Made by a program: the position numbers and the translations under genes
Part shown: positions 6,598 to 10,255 of the stretch, one piece after another
Layout of the letters: every line of letters starts with the position of its first letter
Position numbering within the stretch: position 1 is the first letter of the stretch
Assembly: GCA_910586355.1 (NCBI GenBank)
Contig: CAJUHJ010000035.1
Location: 1-10,255 of the forward strand
DNA from: an uncultured Lachnospiraceae bacterium
GTDB lineage: Bacteria; Bacillota; Clostridia; Lachnospirales; Lachnospiraceae
Length of the DNA: 10,255 bases
Direction: 5' to 3'
Notes under the pieces: generated by a model
The model's database searches: none
Seen by the model: only the letters and a program-made list of their open reading frames with translations
Told to the model about the DNA's origin: nothing

Positions 6598-7207
6598 CAT
6601 CATTTGCGTCACCAACCGCGCACTCTGTCAGGAAGATTTTTTCACCCGCCTGAAAAAAATAGCTTCCTGCCGCCCTTTTGGAATGATACTTCGGGAAAAA
6701 GACTTACCGGAAACGAAATACAAAGAACTTGCCAAGCAGGCGCTTGATATCTGCAATACATACCAAGTTCCCTGTATCCTGCACAGTTATGCCAAAGCTG
6801 CCATTGAATTAAATGCAAAATCCATTCATCTTCCTCTTTCGCTTCTTACTGAACTGACAGACGAACAAAAAAACAGTTTCCACACCATCGGCGCATCCTG
6901 TCACTCCGTCAAAGAAGCTAAGGCGGCGGAACAACTCGGCTGCACCTATATTACCGCCGGGCATATATTCGATACTGAGTGCAAAAAAGGACTTGCCGGA
7001 CGCGGAACCGGATTTTTAAAAGACGTCTGCCAAAGCGTTTCCATACCAGTATACGCCATTGGCGGAATCACAAAAGACAATATCCGCCTTATCACAAAAG
7101 CCGGAGCCAAAGGCGCCTGCATAATGAGCGGGCTTATGCAGTGCCGCGATGTATCTGCCTGCTTTAAAGATTTTAGGAAGGACGGTGAAAACCATGCAGT
7201 TTCATAA
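6590..7207 (+). CDS. tenI: TenI-like thiazole tautomerase
   Basis: A ThiE-fold protein that in Bacillus subtilis aromatises the immediate ThiG product to the carboxythiazole phosphate used by ThiE. Of the 205 residues the decisive segment is TAGHIFDTECKKGLAGRG, very close to the TenI signature GHxFxTxCKKGLxGRG; H125 corresponds to the catalytic His122 of B. subtilis TenI. SCHSVKEAKAAEQLG, IPVYAIGGIT and CIMSGLM follow. It differs from true ThiE by lacking the QLREKN, INDN and VFPSPTK motifs seen in the neighbouring gene (it has ILREKDL and ILHSY instead). It starts inside thiH with an 8-nt overlap and no good SD, so translation is probably coupled, and its end overlaps thiE by 14 nt. The B. 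subtilis thi cluster also contains tenI. Automatic annotation may mislabel it as a second thiamine phosphate synthase. Confidence 0.9.
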   Translation: MYNIICVTNRALCQEDFFTRLKKIASCRPFGMILREKDLPETKYKELAKQALDICNTYQVPCILHSYAKAAIELNAKSIHLPLSLLTELTDEQKNSFHTIGASCHSVKEAKAAEQLGCTYITAGHIFDTECKKGLAGRGTGFLKDVCQSVSIPVYAIGGITKDNIRLITKAGAKGACIMSGLMQCRDVSACFKDFRKDGENHAVS

Positions 7208-7847
7208 AGAACATCTGCTGCTCTATGCCATAACAGATAAAGGCAATACCGACAATAAAACATTTTTAACCCAAATCAAAGAAGCCTTAGAAGGCAAAAT
7301 TACCATGCTTCAGCTTCGTGAAAAAAATTTAGACGAAAACTCTTTTATCAAAGAAGCTAAAAAAGTCAAAGAACTCTGCCATGCCTACCGCGTCCCGCTT
7401 ATCATCAACGACAACATAAACGTCGCCATTTTAAGCGGCGCCGACGGCGTCCATGTAGGAATTACGGATACTCCTGTCTCAGAAATCCGCAAAAAAACTG
7501 GCAGTCAATTGATCATTGGCGCAACTGCTAAAACCATCGAACAGGCAAAAGCTGCCGAAGCTGCCGGAGCCGATTACCTTGGCGTTGGCGCAGTATTTCC
7601 TTCACCGACCAAACAAAATGCCGTCCGCATTACAAGAAAGGAACTTCATGCCATTTGTACATCTGTGTCAATTCCCACCGTAGCCATCGGCGGAATCAGC
7701 CTAAATAACATAACAGAATTAGCGGGAGGCGGTATGAGCGGAGCCGCCGTCGTATCTGCCATATTTGCCGCAGAAAACATAAAAGACAGGACATCTGCAT
7801 TAAAAGAAGCTATCACAAAAATCATAAATACAGGAGAACTAACATGA
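7194..7847 (+). CDS. thiE: ThiE, thiamine phosphate synthase
   Basis: Joins HMP-pyrophosphate to the thiazole phosphate to give thiamine phosphate. The 217 residues form a TIM barrel with LLYAITD (9-15), the pyrophosphate-binding QLREKN (40-45), INDN with N72 and D73, GVHVG (85-89), VFPSPTK (134-140), AIGGIS (164-169) and VVSAIF near the end. I chose ATG 7194 over the in-frame ATG at 7149: the family begins only a few residues before LYxITD, AGGAAGG (7175-7181) and GGTG (7184-7187) lie upstream, and the longer version would add 15 unrelated residues inside tenI. Even so it overlaps tenI by 14 nt. It ends in an ATGA overlap with thiD. One small deviation is Ile after HVG where Gln is usual. 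Confidence 0.95.
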   Translation: MQFHKEHLLLYAITDKGNTDNKTFLTQIKEALEGKITMLQLREKNLDENSFIKEAKKVKELCHAYRVPLIINDNINVAILSGADGVHVGITDTPVSEIRKKTGSQLIIGATAKTIEQAKAAEAAGADYLGVGAVFPSPTKQNAVRITRKELHAICTSVSIPTVAIGGISLNNITELAGGGMSGAAVVSAIFAAENIKDRTSALKEAITKIINTGELT

Positions 7848-8659
7848 AAACAGTACTATCTATTGCCGGAAGCGACTCCAGCGGAGGCGCCGGAATCCAG
7901 GCAGACATCAAAACCATGACAATGCACGGCGTATATGCCATGACTGCCATTACCGCACTGACTGCCCAAAATACCACAGGCGTGTACGCCATCTCCGAAG
8001 TCACCCCGGATTTTCTAAAACAGCAGTTGGACGCCGTTTTTGAGGACATACGCCCTGATGCCGTTAAAATCGGCATGGTCTCCTCTTCCAGCTTAATTAA
8101 AACAATCGCAGACTGCCTTAAATTTTATCGGGCAAAAAACATCGTGACCGACCCCGTCATGGTTGCCACCAGCGGTTCCAAATTAATCAATGAAGAAGCC
8201 ATTGACACTTTAAAAAAAGAACTTCTGCCAATCACAACCCTCCTTACCCCAAACATCCCAGAGGCAGAAATTCTCTCCGGCATATCCATTCAATCCGAAG
8301 ACGACATGCAAAAAGCCGCAAAAACCATATATGAGACGCACTCGTGCGCCGTACTATGCAAAGGAGGACACAATCAAAACGACGCCAACGACCTCCTATT
8401 CGAAGCAAACGGCTCCCATTGGTTTACCGGCAAACGCATAGAAACCACAAATACCCATGGAACCGGATGTACTCTGTCAAGCGCAATCGCCTCAAACCTT
8501 GCCAAAGGATACCCTTTGGACGAATCTGTAAAATTAGCCAAAGACTATATTTCTGCCGCCCTTGCCGCCAATCTGAATCTGGGCAAAGGCAGCGGTCCTC
8601 TAAACCACATGTTAAACGCCAAACGCAGCACAAATAACGAAAAAGGAGCAAAATTATGA
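7844..8659 (+). CDS. thiD: ThiD, HMP/HMP-phosphate kinase
   Basis: Ribokinase-fold enzyme that phosphorylates hydroxymethylpyrimidine and its monophosphate to HMP-PP, the pyrimidine substrate of ThiE. Its 271 residues match the family. AGSDSSGGAGIQADIKTM (8-25) is the substrate-binding N-terminus, followed by AVKIGMVSS, TDPVMVATSG, LLTPNIPEAE and the anion-hole/catalytic loop HGTGCTLSSAIA, with C209 at the position of the catalytic Cys in Salmonella ThiD. The start at 7844 overlaps the thiE stop (ATGA) and has AGGAG at 7832-7836. The end overlaps thiC in the same way. Because both kinase steps are needed after ThiC, its place between thiE and thiC is logical. A pyridoxal kinase of the same fold is possible by sequence alone but is disfavoured by context. 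Confidence 0.96.
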   Translation: MKTVLSIAGSDSSGGAGIQADIKTMTMHGVYAMTAITALTAQNTTGVYAISEVTPDFLKQQLDAVFEDIRPDAVKIGMVSSSSLIKTIADCLKFYRAKNIVTDPVMVATSGSKLINEEAIDTLKKELLPITTLLTPNIPEAEILSGISIQSEDDMQKAAKTIYETHSCAVLCKGGHNQNDANDLLFEANGSHWFTGKRIETTNTHGTGCTLSSAIASNLAKGYPLDESVKLAKDYISAALAANLNLGKGSGPLNHMLNAKRSTNNEKGAKL

Positions 8660-9969
8660 AAACCTACAACACACAAATGGAAGCCGCCAAGAAAAATATC
8701 GTAACCCCGGAAATGAAACTGGTAGCAAAAAAAGAATCCATAGACCCTGAAAAATTACGGGAATCCGTAGCAAACGGCACAATTGCAATCCCCTGCAATA
8801 TCCGGCATACTTCTATCTCGGCAGAAGGAATCGGCGCCGGCCTCCGTACTAAAATCAATGTAAACCTCGGCATTTCCGGAGACTGCAAAAACTATGATAT
8901 TGAAATGCAAAAAGTAGACCTCGCCATCAAATTCGGCGCAGAAGCCATTATGGATTTAAGTAACTACGGTAAAACAAACACATTCCGCAAAGAACTTATC
9001 GCGAAATCTCCGGCTATGATAGGAACGGTTCCCATGTATGATGCAATCGGATATCTCGATAAAGATTTACTTGAAATCACGGCAGAAGATTTTCTGCGCG
9101 TCATCCGCGCCCATGCCGAAGAAGGCGTTGATTTTATGACAATCCATGCCGGCATAAACCGCCGAGCTGTTGAAGCCTTCCGCAGAGATAAACGACGTAT
9201 GAATATCGTATCCAGAGGAGGTTCCCTTTTATTTGCATGGATGATGATGACCGGAAATGAAAACCCATTCTACGAACATTACGACGAAGTTTTAGAAATT
9301 CTGCGGGAATATGACGTTACCATCAGCTTAGGCGACGCCTTACGTCCCGGCTGTATCGACGATTCCACAGACGCCGGCCAAATCAGCGAACTGATTGAAC
9401 TTGGCGACTTAACAAAACGCGCGTGGGAAAAAGACGTACAAGTTATGGTCGAAGGTCCCGGCCATATGGCAATGAATGAAATTGAAGCCAATATGAAACT
9501 GCAGAAACGCCTCTGCCATAACGCCCCATTTTATGTATTAGGCCCTCTGGTCACCGATATCGCCCCCGGTTACGACCATATTACCTCAGCCATTGGCGGC
9601 GCCATTGCAGCAGCAAGCGGAGCAGACTTCCTATGCTATGTCACTCCGGCGGAACATCTTAGACTTCCAGATTTAAACGACGTGAAAGAAGGCATTATCG
9701 CAAGCCAAATTGCCGCACACGCCGCAGATATTGCCAAAGGAATTCCAAATGCAAGAGCACGCGACAACGCTATGTCAGACGCCAGATACAATGTAGACTG
9801 GGATACGATGTTTGACCTCGCCCTAGACAAAGAAAAAGCGCGGGAATATTACGAAAGCGCTCCGCCTTCTGACCGCCATACCTGTTCTATGTGCGGCAAA
9901 ATGTGCGCAGTACGGACTACAAAAATGATTTTAGAAGGCCAGAACGTAGAATTTTGTTCTGAAAAATAA
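8656..9969 (+). CDS. thiC: ThiC, HMP-phosphate synthase
   Basis: Radical-SAM enzyme that rearranges the purine intermediate AIR into 4-amino-5-hydroxymethyl-2-methylpyrimidine phosphate. Its 437 residues correspond to the short form that lacks the long N-terminal domain of proteobacterial and Bacillus ThiC. Conserved blocks include INVNLGISGD, MTIHAG, SRGGSLL, SLGDALRPG, MVEGPGH, LGPLVTDIAPGYDHITSAIG and LCYVTPAEHL. The C-terminal cluster ligands are C410, C413 and C417 in TCSMCGKMCAVR, a CX2CX3C spacing rather than the CX2CX4C of the E. coli enzyme. AGGAG (8644-8648) precedes the start, which overlaps thiD by 4 nt. The paralogue BzaF (5-hydroxybenzimidazole synthase) is the main alternative, but the TPP riboswitch and operon favour ThiC. 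No clear terminator follows. Confidence 0.95.
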   Translation: MKTYNTQMEAAKKNIVTPEMKLVAKKESIDPEKLRESVANGTIAIPCNIRHTSISAEGIGAGLRTKINVNLGISGDCKNYDIEMQKVDLAIKFGAEAIMDLSNYGKTNTFRKELIAKSPAMIGTVPMYDAIGYLDKDLLEITAEDFLRVIRAHAEEGVDFMTIHAGINRRAVEAFRRDKRRMNIVSRGGSLLFAWMMMTGNENPFYEHYDEVLEILREYDVTISLGDALRPGCIDDSTDAGQISELIELGDLTKRAWEKDVQVMVEGPGHMAMNEIEANMKLQKRLCHNAPFYVLGPLVTDIAPGYDHITSAIGGAIAAASGADFLCYVTPAEHLRLPDLNDVKEGIIASQIAAHAADIAKGIPNARARDNAMSDARYNVDWDTMFDLALDKEKAREYYESAPPSDRHTCSMCGKMCAVRTTKMILEGQNVEFCSEK

Positions 9970-9994
9970 TAAGTCTAAAAAGAAAAATGTGATT

Positions 9995-10233
9995 ATGCCT
10001 AATATCAAATCAAACTCTGATTTGAGAAATTACAGTGATGTGCTTCGTGATGTATCTGCCGGCGCTCCTGCCTTTCTTACCAAAAAAGGACGCAGACGCT
10101 ATGCAATCATAGACATACAGAACTTGAAAAAACACATGCTACCCTAAAACTTATGGGCAAACTTGCAAAAGGAAACATAGTATCACTAAAATGTAATGAC
10201 AATCAGTACCACCCGTCTAACGCAACATCATAA
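9995..10233 (+). pseudogene. Frameshifted Phd/YefM-type antitoxin remnant
   Basis: From ATG 9995 the frame reads 50 residues to TAA 10145-10147. Its start, MPNIKSNSDLRNYSDVLRDV, followed by PAFLTKKGRRRYAIIDIQ, is the typical DNA-binding N-terminal half of Phd/YefM antitoxins. Instead of continuing, it ends NLKKHMLP. In the +1 frame from 10126 the expected family continuation appears, EKTHATLKLMGKLAKG, and runs to TAA 10231-10233. Adding one base after CAG at 10118-10120 would restore IQELEKTHATLKLM, so a 1-nt deletion is the simplest explanation; the repaired product would be about 79 residues. The tail NIVSLKCNDNQYHPS does not look like the family, so a second lesion is likely. No convincing SD is seen, and no RelE/ParE toxin gene starts within the 22 nt left before the edge. 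A sequencing error is an alternative cause. Confidence 0.72.
10005..10025. repeat. 8-bp inverted repeat at the start of the antitoxin remnant
   Basis: TCAAATCA (10005-10012) and TGATTTGA (10018-10025) are perfect reverse complements around AACTC. There is no T-run afterwards, so it is not a convincing thiC terminator. It lies within the remnant's codons 4-11. It could be a weak hairpin, an operator-like site, or chance. Confidence 0.35.
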
Positions 10234-10255
10234 ACTTAAGAATCTCTGCTGCACA

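Noticed and set aside
7149..7193. Longer thiE start at ATG 7149
   Set aside because: It adds 15 residues that do not belong to ThiE and would deepen the overlap with tenI; ATG 7194 has upstream SD-like sequence and fits family length.
6590..7207. Calling this gene a second thiamine phosphate synthase
   Set aside because: It lacks QLREKN, the INDN pair and the VFPSPTK loop, and carries the TenI His and CKKGLxGRG signature instead.
8656..9969. BzaF-type 5-hydroxybenzimidazole synthase rather than ThiC
   Set aside because: The gene is inside a TPP-riboswitch operon with every other thiamine step and no cobalamin genes nearby, so ThiC is much more likely; not fully excluded without a tree.
1..10255. 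CRISPR arrays, insertion sequences, tRNA or rRNA genes, prophage genes
   Set aside because: I saw no regularly spaced repeats, transposase motifs or terminal inverted repeats, tRNA cloverleaf or rRNA-like sequence on either strand.

Overview
The window looks like chromosomal DNA from an anaerobic, low-to-moderate-GC Firmicute, most likely a clostridial or Lachnospiraceae-type gut bacterium. The support is a set of strong AGGAGG-like ribosome binding sites, intrinsic terminators, a TPP riboswitch with a transcription-termination platform, and an oxygen-sensitive radical-SAM ThiH where aerobic bacilli use ThiO. The exact genus cannot be read from the sequence alone.

Layout. (1) Bases 1-1289 (+): a MATE-family multidrug/cation exporter missing its first few codons at the left edge. 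(2) Bases 1309-1344: a hairpin shared by two convergent genes, probably a bidirectional terminator. (3) Bases 1345-3378 (-): a 677-aa methyl-accepting chemotaxis protein with a periplasmic-side dCache sensor carrying most of the amino-acid-binding motif, two HAMP-like segments and a canonical signalling tip. (4) Bases 3379-3674: a divergent intergenic region with back-to-back sigma-A-type promoters and, on the + strand, a TPP riboswitch followed by an intrinsic terminator. (5) Bases 3675-9969 (+): one tightly packed thiamine operon, thiS-thiF-thiG-thiH-tenI-thiE-thiD-thiC. (6) Bases 9970-10255: a frameshifted remnant of a Phd/YefM-type antitoxin gene with no toxin partner visible.

How the operon works. 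ThiF adenylates the C-terminal Gly of the carrier ThiS so that it can be loaded with sulfur. ThiH makes dehydroglycine from tyrosine. ThiG combines these with deoxyxylulose phosphate to form the thiazole, and TenI aromatises the ThiG product. ThiC converts AIR to HMP-phosphate and ThiD phosphorylates it to HMP-PP. ThiE joins the two halves into thiamine phosphate. Both branches and the coupling step are therefore encoded together, while sulfur-donor (IscS/ThiI), Dxs, final kinase (ThiL), thiazole-salvage (ThiM) and transport genes are not in the window. Five consecutive genes, thiH to thiC, overlap their neighbours by 4-14 nt, which suggests translational coupling. The riboswitch probably shuts the whole operon off when TPP is plentiful.

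Nothing here looks like a wholly new system. The points most worth a second look are the alternative pairings that could switch the riboswitch terminator, the decayed orphan antitoxin after thiC, the short spacing in the ThiC cluster motif, and the predicted amino-acid chemoreceptor.
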